Assembly (NCBI GenBank): GCA_963696645.1 | Contig: CAVOKY010000007.1 | Span: 1,860,001 to 1,924,000 of the forward strand | Reading direction: 5' to 3' | Origin: JAMXLO01 sp963696645 | Lineage (GTDB): Bacteria > Pseudomonadota > Alphaproteobacteria > Acetobacterales > Acetobacteraceae | DNA: 64,000 nucleotides | Part shown: one piece after another, positions 20,792 to 28,912 of the stretch | Layout of the letters: the number at the start of each line of letters is the position of its first letter | How positions within the stretch are numbered: the first letter of the stretch is position 1 | Position numbers and translations under genes: made by a program | The notes under the pieces: generated by a model | Seen by the model: only the letters and a program-made list of their open reading frames with translations | Told to the model about the DNA's origin: nothing | The model's database searches: none

Positions 20792-23602
20792 ATGCTGACC
20801 CCACTCCCCCTGCCCAAAGCGCCCGAGGCGGCCGCTTCCGTCCTCGCCGACGCACTTGCCGCAATCGCCGAGGAAGGCGGTTCGGTCTCGCGCGACGCAG
20901 CCCTCGGCGCATTTCGCCGGCACCAGGCACGCATCCAGCAGCATGTTCAGCACGCCTTCGAGCAGGACCAGATCTCCGGCCTGCAGGCCGCCCGCCTGCT
21001 CGGCAAGCTGACCGACGGGCTGATCTCCGCGCTGTACGAGCACACCATCGCCGACAGCGGCCTGGGCGAGCCGGAACATCTTTCGGTTGCGGCAACCGGC
21101 GGCTACGGCCGCGGCGTACTGGCACCGTTCAGCGATATCGACCTGCTGTTCCTCACCGACACCGCACCAACGCCACAGACACTGCGTGTCGTCGAGTACA
21201 TGCTGTATTTCCTGTGGGACCTCGGCGTGAAGGTCGGCCACGCCACGCGGTCGATCGAGGACTGCCTGATCGAAGGCGCCAAGGACACCACGATCCGCAC
21301 CGCGTTGCTCGATGCGCGACATATTGCCGGCGACGCGCCGCTGTTCGCGGATTTCCACGCCCGCTTCCGCGCCGCCTGCAAGGATACTGGCGTTGCCGAA
21401 TACATCGCCGCCAAGCAGGCCGAGCGCGCCGTTCGTCATCGCCGCTACGGCGACAGCCCGTTCGTCGTCGAGCCGAACATCAAGGAAGGCCGCGGCGGGT
21501 TGCGCGACCTGCAAACGCTGTACTGGATCGCACGCTACGTCTACGACGCGCAGACCATGGGCGAACTCGCCGATATCGGCGATGTGCTGACCCCGATGGA
21601 AGCCAAACACGGGCGTCGCGCCTGGGAATTCCTGTGGACCGTGCGCTTCCATCTGCACTACGTCGCCGGACGCGCCGAGGAACGGCTGACGTTCGACCTG
21701 CAACCGGTGGTCGGTGCGCGCATGGGCTACACGCGACACGGCCGCCAGGACGGCGTCGAACGTTTCATGCGACACTATTTCCTGAACGCGCGGGAGATCG
21801 CGCGACTGACGCGCATCTTGGAACCCGCCATCCTGCGCCAGGCACTCGGCCCGCCGGCAATCGCCGCCGAAACCGATCAGCCACTGCTGAAGTGCGGCTT
21901 CGTGCTGGCGGAAGGTGCGTTGCTGCCTATGCCGGGTCGCGACTTCGACCAGGAACCCATCCAGATGCTGCGCATTTTGCAGGTGGCGCGCGATCGCAAC
22001 CTGGAACTGCATCCGCTGGCCATCCGATCGCTTATCCAGAACGAGCGCCGTGCGGTGGATCTCCGCCGTGACCCGAAGGCCGCTGCGCTGTTCATGGACC
22101 TGATGTGCGGTCGCGAACCCGAACACCACCGCGCCAGCCCACATCCCGACGGCGCGCGCTGGCTGTCCATCATGAACGAGACCGGCTTCCTTGGCCGCTA
22201 CATCCCCGACTGGGCGCGCATCGTCGGGCAGATGCAGTTCGACACCTATCATGTGTTCACCGTCGACGAGCACACGATCGAGGCGATCCGCGTGCTCAAC
22301 ATGATGGAGCGCGGCGAGCTTTCGGAGATCGCGCCGGTCGCCAGCGAACTGGTCGACCATCTGCAGTCCCGCCGCGCGCTCTATCTCGCGATGCTGCTGC
22401 ACGACATCGCCAAGGGCCGTGGCGGCGATCACTCAGAGCTCGGCGCGGAGGTTGCGCTCAAGGTCGGACCGGCACTCGGATTGTCGGCTGAGGAAACCGA
22501 AACCGTATCCTGGCTGGTGCTGCATCACCTGCTGCTGTCTACCATCGCGTTCAAGCGCGACATCGACGATCCGAAGACCATCCTCGACGTTGCCGAGACG
22601 ATCCAATCACCCGAACGACTGCGCCTGCTGCTGATCCTCACGGTTGCCGATATGCGCGCCGTGTCGGCCAAGGTGTGGAACGGCTGGAAGGCGACACTGC
22701 TGCGCGAGTTGTATGCCCGCGTCGCGGAAGTGCTGGCCGGCGGCCTGTCCACCACCGAGCGCGACGTGCGCGTGCAGCGTGCCAAGCAAGCCGCCGCCCT
22801 GCTGTTGTCGGACTGGTCGAAGCGGGATGTCGAGCAATATACCTCGCTCGGCTACCCCGGTTACTGGCTGTCGTTCGATCCGGAGACGCACGCCCGCCAC
22901 GCCCGCCTGGTGCGCGATGCCGAGGCGCGCAAGGCGCCGCTGACCGTGGACACACAACCGTTGCCGGCGCGCGCGGTAACCGAGGTCACGGTGTACTGCG
23001 CCGACCACGCCGGCCTGTTCAGCAGGATTTCCGGTGCGCTGGCGGTGGCCGGCGCGTCGATCGTCGATGCGCGCATCCATACCCTGACCAACGGCATGGC
23101 GCTCGACACGTTCTGGATCCAGGACGCCGCGGGCGGTGCGTTCGACGCGCCGCATCGTCTGGCGCGCCTCGCGGTGCTGATCGAGCAGTCGCTGTCCGGC
23201 CGACTGCGGCTCACCACGGAAATCCGCAAGGTATCGAAGATCCTGCTGGGCCAGCGCATGCGCGCGATCCACGTGCCCCCGCGCGTGGTGATCGACAACC
23301 ATGCCTCCAACACCCACACCGTGCTGGAGGTGAACGGCCGCGACCGGCCCGGCCTGCTGCACGACGTCACCGCGGCGATCAGCAGCCAGGGTTTGCAGAT
23401 CGCCTCGGCGCATGTCACCACCTACGGCGTGCGCGCGGTGGACGTGTTCTATGTAAAGGACGTGTTCGGCCTGAAGGTGGAGAACGAGCGCAAACTGGCC
23501 GTGCTGCGCGATGCGCTGCTGAGCGCCTTGACCAACCCCGACGAGACGGAGACGCCGCAGGAGACTCCCGTAAGAAAACGGCGCCGCGTCGCCGCTGGAT
23601 AG
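20792..23602 (+). CDS. glnD: Bifunctional [protein-PII] uridylyltransferase / uridylyl-removing enzyme GlnD
   Basis: Senses glutamine and modifies or de-modifies PII proteins, controlling nitrogen assimilation. 936 aa from ATG 20792, normal for GlnD. Nucleotidyltransferase motif GGYGRGVLAPFSDIDLLFL at ~103 with the DxD pair; HD domain LLHDIAKGRGGDHSELG at ~533; two C-terminal ACT domains beginning near VTVYCADHAGLFSRISGAL (~733) and LEVNGRDRPGLLHDVTAAI (~843). All key residues are present and the frame is intact, unlike mutS immediately upstream. Confidence 0.96.
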   Translation: MLTPLPLPKAPEAAASVLADALAAIAEEGGSVSRDAALGAFRRHQARIQQHVQHAFEQDQISGLQAARLLGKLTDGLISALYEHTIADSGLGEPEHLSVAATGGYGRGVLAPFSDIDLLFLTDTAPTPQTLRVVEYMLYFLWDLGVKVGHATRSIEDCLIEGAKDTTIRTALLDARHIAGDAPLFADFHARFRAACKDTGVAEYIAAKQAERAVRHRRYGDSPFVVEPNIKEGRGGLRDLQTLYWIARYVYDAQTMGELADIGDVLTPMEAKHGRRAWEFLWTVRFHLHYVAGRAEERLTFDLQPVVGARMGYTRHGRQDGVERFMRHYFLNAREIARLTRILEPAILRQALGPPAIAAETDQPLLKCGFVLAEGALLPMPGRDFDQEPIQMLRILQVARDRNLELHPLAIRSLIQNERRAVDLRRDPKAAALFMDLMCGREPEHHRASPHPDGARWLSIMNETGFLGRYIPDWARIVGQMQFDTYHVFTVDEHTIEAIRVLNMMERGELSEIAPVASELVDHLQSRRALYLAMLLHDIAKGRGGDHSELGAEVALKVGPALGLSAEETETVSWLVLHHLLLSTIAFKRDIDDPKTILDVAETIQSPERLRLLLILTVADMRAVSAKVWNGWKATLLRELYARVAEVLAGGLSTTERDVRVQRAKQAAALLLSDWSKRDVEQYTSLGYPGYWLSFDPETHARHARLVRDAEARKAPLTVDTQPLPARAVTEVTVYCADHAGLFSRISGALAVAGASIVDARIHTLTNGMALDTFWIQDAAGGAFDAPHRLARLAVLIEQSLSGRLRLTTEIRKVSKILLGQRMRAIHVPPRVVIDNHASNTHTVLEVNGRDRPGLLHDVTAAISSQGLQIASAHVTTYGVRAVDVFYVKDVFGLKVENERKLAVLRDALLSALTNPDETETPQETPVRKRRRVAAG

Positions 23603-23631
23603 CTGACCATCGCGTGCCAATATGCTATAAA
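23603..23631 (+). promoter_or_regulatory. Putative promoter downstream of glnD
   Basis: CTGACC (4/6 to the -35 consensus), a 17-bp spacer ending in TGC, and TATAAA form a good extended -10 promoter on the plus strand, starting at the glnD stop. It would transcribe the small gene at 23664-24089. Confidence 0.5.
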
Positions 23632-23663
23632 TCCAACCCCGCCGTTGTTCTGAGCCAGTTATC

Positions 23664-24089
23664 ATGCCTCCTCCACCGGTTCCGGTCCGACCGACCACAC
23701 ACCTGATCCACCGCGCCGCAGCCATTTCGCTGAACAGCGCACGCATCATCGCGCGCAGCGTCGAACTCGTGACCCGCAGCTTGACCATCGCACAGAGGGT
23801 CGCGCACGTTCACGCCAGGGCCAGCGCCATCCAGGTCGAAACGCTGCGGATCAGGACCCAACCGGCCAGACGTGCCGCGCAATCGCGATTTATCCTGCAC
23901 ATCGATCGTGTCCCTCCGATGCCGCTCACGTCGCCAAAACTGCTCGAACTGGCCGAAGAGTTTCGCGCCCTCGCCACCAGTGCTCCCACGCCGGAAAGCC
24001 GGGCTGCATTCGAGGACCTGGTGTTTCGCTACACCGCGCTGGCGGCCGGCTACGACACCGAGCAGGCCGGCGGCCGGATGCTGCATTGA
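23664..24089 (+). CDS. Small hypothetical protein
   Basis: The frame gives 141 aa from 23664. The most protein-like part is the last 56 residues from an internal ATG at 23919 (MPLTSPKLLELAEEFRAL and then EDLVFRYTALAAGYDTE), which looks like a compact helical protein and may be the true product. The upstream portion is Arg/Ala-rich. No known domain. The gene ends 4 nt from the convergent membrane methyltransferase. Confidence 0.5.
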   Translation: MPPPPVPVRPTTHLIHRAAAISLNSARIIARSVELVTRSLTIAQRVAHVHARASAIQVETLRIRTQPARRAAQSRFILHIDRVPPMPLTSPKLLELAEEFRALATSAPTPESRAAFEDLVFRYTALAAGYDTEQAGGRMLH

Positions 24090-24093
24090 CGCA

Positions 24094-24678
24094 TCACGCA
24101 GGGCCGCGGCGGGATCGCGGAATCAGGGCTGGAACCTCGGCTCGGTAGCGCACATAGGCGTCGCCGAACTGTTCGATGAGAAACCGCTCCTCCACGCCGA
24201 TCTTGCGCAGCAGCGAGACGGTGATCAGTGCCAAACCCGCCAGGCCGCGCCACTCTCCCAGCGCGATCACCGACCCTGCCAGCGCGATCAGGATGCCGGT
24301 GTAGATCGGGTGTCGCACCCAGCGATATGGCCCGCTACGGATCAGCTCGTGGTCCTGCTTCAGGGTGACCGTGCCGCTCCAGTTGCCACCAATCCACACC
24401 CGTGCCACGACGGAAAGGCCCAGACCCAGGACAGCGAGCAGCAGCCCCAGCCAGAACCAGGCTGCCCCACGCGGCAGAAACCGCCCGGCCAGCCAGCCAC
24501 TGAAGGGATGTGGCGAGACCAGCAGCCCGACGCCCACGATCATCGGCAGCAGATGCTCCATCCGGGAGGCCACGCACTCCCGGCGGCGGGTCGCCTTGGC
24601 GCCCAGCGCCGCGATGCACCAGTAGATCAGCCACGCAAGCCACAGCGCGGTGATCGCATGTTGGTGGAATCCCTGCAT
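24094..24678 (-). CDS. Isoprenylcysteine carboxyl methyltransferase-like membrane protein
   Basis: About 194 aa with 4-5 transmembrane segments. The C-terminal signature of the ICMT/PEMT-like family is clear: ELIRSGPYRWVRHPIYTGIL, then RKIGVEERFLIEQFGDAYVRY (the E-E-x-L and Y pattern). The family methylates small or lipid substrates with SAM at the membrane; the bacterial substrate is unknown. ATG 24678 (MQGFHQHA) is preferred over 24792, whose extra residues overlap the divergent sthA start region. Confidence 0.82.
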   Translation of the reverse strand: MQGFHQHAITALWLAWLIYWCIAALGAKATRRRECVASRMEHLLPMIVGVGLLVSPHPFSGWLAGRFLPRGAAWFWLGLLLAVLGLGLSVVARVWIGGNWSGTVTLKQDHELIRSGPYRWVRHPIYTGILIALAGSVIALGEWRGLAGLALITVSLLRKIGVEERFLIEQFGDAYVRYRAEVPALIPRSRRGPA

Positions 24679-24784
24679 TCGGTCAGACTCCCGCCACTTG
24701 GGCAAGTTGGCTGCCAGACGTCCGGTCGCTGCGCTGCACAATAATATTGGACACGCCGCCCTCGCTTCCGCCAACCTCCGCGCC

Positions 24785-26173
24785 GTGAGCACCTACGACT
24801 TCATCGTCATCGGAAGCGGCCCGGCCGGCCGCCGCGCCGCCATCCAGGCCGCGAAACTTGGCCGCTCCGTCCTGGTGGTGGAGAAGGGTCGCCGCGTCGG
24901 TGGCGTATCGGTGCACACGGGGACCATCCCCTCGAAAACCATGCGCGAGACCGTGCTCAACCTGACCGGCTGGCGCGAGCGCGGCTTCTACGGCCGCGCC
25001 TATCGGGTGAAGAAGGACATCGCCGCCAACGACCTCATGGCGCGCCTGCATATGACGCTGGACCACGAGGTGGACGTGCTGGAGCACCAGTTCGCCCGCA
25101 ACGGCGTGCAGACGATCAGCGGTACGGGGCGCTTCCTGGACCCGCATCGCATCGAGGTCACGTCCGACATCGGCGACGTCCGTATCTACGAGGGCACCCG
25201 CATCCTGCTGGCGGTCGGCACGCGGCCGCACCATCCGGAAGGCGTGCCCTTCAACGGCACGAACGTGTTCGACAGCGATGAGATCGTGGAAATCCCGCGC
25301 CTGCCGCGCAGTCTGGCGGTGATCGGCGCCGGCGTGATTGGCGTCGAATACGCGACGATATTCAGTGCGCTCGATGTCGCCGTGTCGCTGGTGGAGGCGC
25401 GGCCGGCGATGCTCGAGTTCGTCGATCACGAACTGGTCGAGGACTTCACCCATCAGCTTCGCGATCGCGGCATCACCTTGCGCTTCGGCGCCAAGGTCGA
25501 GGGCATTGCATTCGAGAACGATCGGCCCGTGACGCTGCTGGAAGGCGGCAGGCGCGTCCGCTCAGACATGGTGCTGTTCACCGCCGGCCGGGTCGGCGCC
25601 ACCGATGCGCTGAACCTCGCCGCCTGCGGCCTGACCGCGGACGGTCGCGGGCGGCTCAAAGTGGACGGCCGCACCTTCCAGACCGACGTGCCGCACATCT
25701 ATGCGGCAGGCGATGCAATCGGCTTTCCCAGCCTGGCGTCCACATCGCTCGAGCAGGGCCGCATCGCCGCGTGCCATGCGTTTGGCGTGCCGGCCCCGCC
25801 CGCGCCGGAATTCTTTCCGTTTGGCATCTACTCGGTGCCGGAGATCTCCACCGTCGGCATGACCGAGCAGGACGTCCGTGACCGCGGCATCCCCTACGAA
25901 TGCGGCATCGCGCGGTTCCGCGAGACCTCGCGCGGGCACATCATGGGGCTGAACGCCGGTATGATGAAGATGATCTTCTCGCTGAAGACGCGGCGCCTGC
26001 TCGGCGTGCACATCGTCGGCGAGGGCGCCACCGAACTGGTGCATATCGGTCAGGCCGTGCTGAACCTCAAAGGCACGCTGGATTATTTCATCGAAAACAC
26101 CTTCAACTATCCGACCCTGGCCGAGGCGTACAAGATCGCCGCACTCGATGCCTGGAACCGGATGGGGGCGTGA
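24785..26173 (+). CDS. sthA: Soluble (Si-specific) pyridine nucleotide transhydrogenase
   Basis: Transfers hydride between NADPH and NAD. 462 aa from a GTG at 24785. The FAD fold is IVIGSGPAGRRAAIQAAKLG. The redox-disulphide site of related disulphide reductases is replaced by VHTGTIPSKTMRET with no Cys, as expected for SthA. The NAD fold is VIGAGVIGVEYATIFSALDV and the C-terminal dimerisation domain ends DAWNRMGA. A diverged copy of its last ~90 codons lies at 31338-31620, beyond the genes that follow. Confidence 0.94.
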   Translation: MSTYDFIVIGSGPAGRRAAIQAAKLGRSVLVVEKGRRVGGVSVHTGTIPSKTMRETVLNLTGWRERGFYGRAYRVKKDIAANDLMARLHMTLDHEVDVLEHQFARNGVQTISGTGRFLDPHRIEVTSDIGDVRIYEGTRILLAVGTRPHHPEGVPFNGTNVFDSDEIVEIPRLPRSLAVIGAGVIGVEYATIFSALDVAVSLVEARPAMLEFVDHELVEDFTHQLRDRGITLRFGAKVEGIAFENDRPVTLLEGGRRVRSDMVLFTAGRVGATDALNLAACGLTADGRGRLKVDGRTFQTDVPHIYAAGDAIGFPSLASTSLEQGRIAACHAFGVPAPPAPEFFPFGIYSVPEISTVGMTEQDVRDRGIPYECGIARFRETSRGHIMGLNAGMMKMIFSLKTRRLLGVHIVGEGATELVHIGQAVLNLKGTLDYFIENTFNYPTLAEAYKIAALDAWNRMGA

Positions 26174-26179
26174 GGCGGA

Positions 26180-28225
26180 TCAGAACCGCGCCGTGATACT
26201 CGCGATGATCTGTCGCTCCACCGGCGGACCAGTGGCCTGCAGCAGACGTGACGCGTTGAACTGCTGCGCCGTCACGGCGGCGGTAAAATTGTCGGTCAGC
26301 CGATAGCCGATACGGGCGTTCAGCGTGACGTAATTTCGCACCTCGACAGGCTGTAGGAGCAACGGCGTGGACCCGATCTGGAAGTCCAGATAGCTGGACT
26401 GCCAACGGGTCAGCAGGTCCATCTCCAACCGATCCCGAGTGTAGCCGACGCCCGCCACCACCACATTCCGCGGCACGCTGCGCGCATAGTCGATCGTGCT
26501 GGTCACCAGGAAACCCCGATTCAGCACCGTGTTATCGGTGGTTCCGACGAAGGCGTAGCTCAGCTGCCAACGGAAGCCCGAGTCCGAGTGCCCCTTGATA
26601 CCCAACTCGGCGCCGGCCGCATTGCTGCTGCCGACATTGCCGGCCAGCAGCACGGGCAACCCGATCGGCCCGATGACCGGCGGCACCGCAAAAGGGTTGC
26701 TGATCAGATCGCGATTGCGCTGCGCGAACAGTGCCGCACGCAGGCTCGAGCCTATCGCAGGCAATGACCGATCGTAGTCCAGCTCGATGCTGTCGACAGT
26801 AGACGGATGCACATCGGGATTGCCGGCAATCGCCACGGGACCGAATGCGCCGAACGGGATCTGCAGGCCGAAATCGACCAGGCTTGGCACCTGCACCCCT
26901 TGCGCGAGCATCAGCCGCAGCGTGTCCTGCTCTGTCAGGTTGAAAACGAGGCCGGAATTGAAGCTAGGCACGGCGAAGCCTGCTTGGTTGTAGTCGGCCA
27001 CGGTAAGTCCAGTGCCTGCCGCTGGCGTGCCCGAGTAGCGCAGATGAAGGTCATCGATACGGATGGCGTTGGTCAAGGACAGGTTCGGCGTGATCCGCCA
27101 GTTCCACATGAGACTGGCTGCGTAGACCTCGTAGCCGATGGTCCCTTGGATGAAGCCGGGCGCCGTCGCGGCGTTGTTGCGGTATTCAAACGCGAGCCGT
27201 ACGGCATGGTTGGCGCCGAGTTTCACCAGATCGCTCGCCTGTACCACATAGACGCTCTCGTCGACCCAGTTGGCCAAGCCATTCAGACCTGTGGAGACGA
27301 TCGAGACTTCCTGACCGTTGCGATAGGCGCTGACGCTGAGCAGGCCGATCGCGGTATCTGCGGTTATGCCGGCGCGCAGCGAATTAGTGCGCGTGAAACT
27401 TGTGTCGAACGCGCCCTGGAACTGCTTTTCAGCGACACGGCTGTCGCTCATGCTCCCCTCGACATACGCCTCGACACCCGGCGCAATGAGCACCCGTCCA
27501 TCGACATTGAAACTGCCGACCAACGGATCTTGTCGATTGGCGGCGTCACTAGGCTGAAGGGTGTCGGGAGCGAAATCGCTGGCGCGGAAGCCACCGATCG
27601 AAATGCGCAGGCCCGCGCGATCACCGATCTGTCCGGTTGCGACGGCCGAGCCATCGAGGTAACCCTGCGTCCCGCCGCGCAACGTGGCCGTGTTCACTCG
27701 GTCGCGCAGCGGATCGTAGGTGATGATATTGATCACGCCGCTGGCGGCATTGAAACCGTAGAGTGCTGAATTCGGGCCTTTGATCACCTCGATCTGACGG
27801 ATCTCGTCGAGCTGGATCGGGATCGAAGACCAGTCCACGTGGCCGTAGTCATCCGAGTACACCTGCCGCCCGTTCACCAGCACCAACAGGCGCGGATTGT
27901 ATGGCTGATTGTAGCCACGAATGCCGACCTCGGCATCGGCGATGCCATAGCGTCGCACATCCACCCCGGGGACGTATTGCAGCACGTCGGGGATGGTAAC
28001 CGCACCGGAACGGCGAATATCGTCCTGCGTGACGATCACCATGTTCACCGGAGCATCGCTGGCGCGCTGCGGCTGACCCGTGGCAGAGGCGGTGACCGGC
28101 TCGTGGAACACCTGCTCGAGCGTGCTGTAGTCGAGCGTCTGCGCGGATGCCGGCAGGGCGAGGCAGGCCACGATCCCTCCCGCAATCAGGTCTCGTCCGG
28201 CGCGTGATCGCGTGACGCTGATCAT
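26180..28225 (-). CDS. TonB-dependent outer-membrane receptor
   Basis: 681 aa from ATG 28225, with signal peptide DLIAGGIVACLALPASAQ. The plug domain (~50-170) contains PVNMVIVTQDDIRRSGAVTI, LVLVNGRQVYSDDYG and IEVIKGPNSALYGFNAASG. A 22-strand-type barrel follows and ends in the aromatic residue ITARF needed for BAM recognition. A TonB-box-like EPVTASA precedes the plug. Its start overlaps the stop of the YfiR-like gene (ATGA), so both are co-expressed. The ligand is unknown, and the pairing suggests signalling as well as uptake. Confidence 0.9.
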   Translation of the reverse strand: MISVTRSRAGRDLIAGGIVACLALPASAQTLDYSTLEQVFHEPVTASATGQPQRASDAPVNMVIVTQDDIRRSGAVTIPDVLQYVPGVDVRRYGIADAEVGIRGYNQPYNPRLLVLVNGRQVYSDDYGHVDWSSIPIQLDEIRQIEVIKGPNSALYGFNAASGVINIITYDPLRDRVNTATLRGGTQGYLDGSAVATGQIGDRAGLRISIGGFRASDFAPDTLQPSDAANRQDPLVGSFNVDGRVLIAPGVEAYVEGSMSDSRVAEKQFQGAFDTSFTRTNSLRAGITADTAIGLLSVSAYRNGQEVSIVSTGLNGLANWVDESVYVVQASDLVKLGANHAVRLAFEYRNNAATAPGFIQGTIGYEVYAASLMWNWRITPNLSLTNAIRIDDLHLRYSGTPAAGTGLTVADYNQAGFAVPSFNSGLVFNLTEQDTLRLMLAQGVQVPSLVDFGLQIPFGAFGPVAIAGNPDVHPSTVDSIELDYDRSLPAIGSSLRAALFAQRNRDLISNPFAVPPVIGPIGLPVLLAGNVGSSNAAGAELGIKGHSDSGFRWQLSYAFVGTTDNTVLNRGFLVTSTIDYARSVPRNVVVAGVGYTRDRLEMDLLTRWQSSYLDFQIGSTPLLLQPVEVRNYVTLNARIGYRLTDNFTAAVTAQQFNASRLLQATGPPVERQIIASITARF

Positions 28226-28767
28226 AGCTCGTGAACCATCATTCTGAAGGCGGTTGCGAAGCCGATGCCCGAGGCCTGCGCGGCCTGGTAGTTCAGCATG
28301 ATCTCCACTCGACCGGTCGAGCGTATCGCCATGGTGCAGACGCCCTGCTGCACCGCCGCCTGGTCGGCAGTGACGCACAGCGCATGGTGGGCGCGCACGG
28401 CACGCAGCACGGCCTCGCTGTTGGCGCCTGCTGCGACGATGACAAGGCTGAACTCCGAGGTGGCAAGCGCGTCGGCATCGACCAGCTTTGGCGTGAGCAC
28501 GACACCGCCCGCTGTCAGGCTCTTGCCGATGGCGGCCAGGATTGCCTCGGCATCCTGATGCGAGGCGCTATTCGTACCATCATACACGACAGCCACCGAA
28601 CCATCGCCGGCAGGCCGTGGCTGCACGAAGGCGAGCGCATTGCCGAGGACTTGCAGGTCCTGCGGCGTCAGCGAGGCTGCCCAGCCAGGGCGCGCCAGCA
28701 GTGCGATCAGCCCGCAAGCGACAATGATGCACCATCGCCCACGAACACCAGACCCCGGCCTCCGCAT
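28222..28767 (-). CDS. YfiR-like periplasmic protein (DUF4154 family)
   Basis: 181 aa with an N-terminal hydrophobic export signal (IIVACGLIALLARPGWAA). The rest has the DUF4154 pattern: VAVVYDGTN near the start, FSLVIVAAGANSEAVLRAV in the middle, and RVEIMLNYQAAQASGIGFAT at the end, where family members carry a (V)xFxxNxxxAxxxGI segment. YfiR represses the diguanylate cyclase YfiN from the periplasm in Pseudomonas. The divergent neighbour here is a GGDEF-EAL protein, consistent with an analogous circuit. Family assignment is by pattern only. Confidence 0.7.
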   Translation of the reverse strand: MRRPGSGVRGRWCIIVACGLIALLARPGWAASLTPQDLQVLGNALAFVQPRPAGDGSVAVVYDGTNSASHQDAEAILAAIGKSLTAGGVVLTPKLVDADALATSEFSLVIVAAGANSEAVLRAVRAHHALCVTADQAAVQQGVCTMAIRSTGRVEIMLNYQAAQASGIGFATAFRMMVHEL

Positions 28768-28912
28768 ACCCAGGCAACCGAAAATGTTCTGTTCGGAATA
28801 GCTGCCTAGCGATTACCGATTGGTTAATCGTGGGAGACGGTGCCGTGGCGCGGTAGCGCTTCCTTCACCCGGCCGGCGTATTGATTGCACCGACTATCGA
28901 ATCAGACGGGGC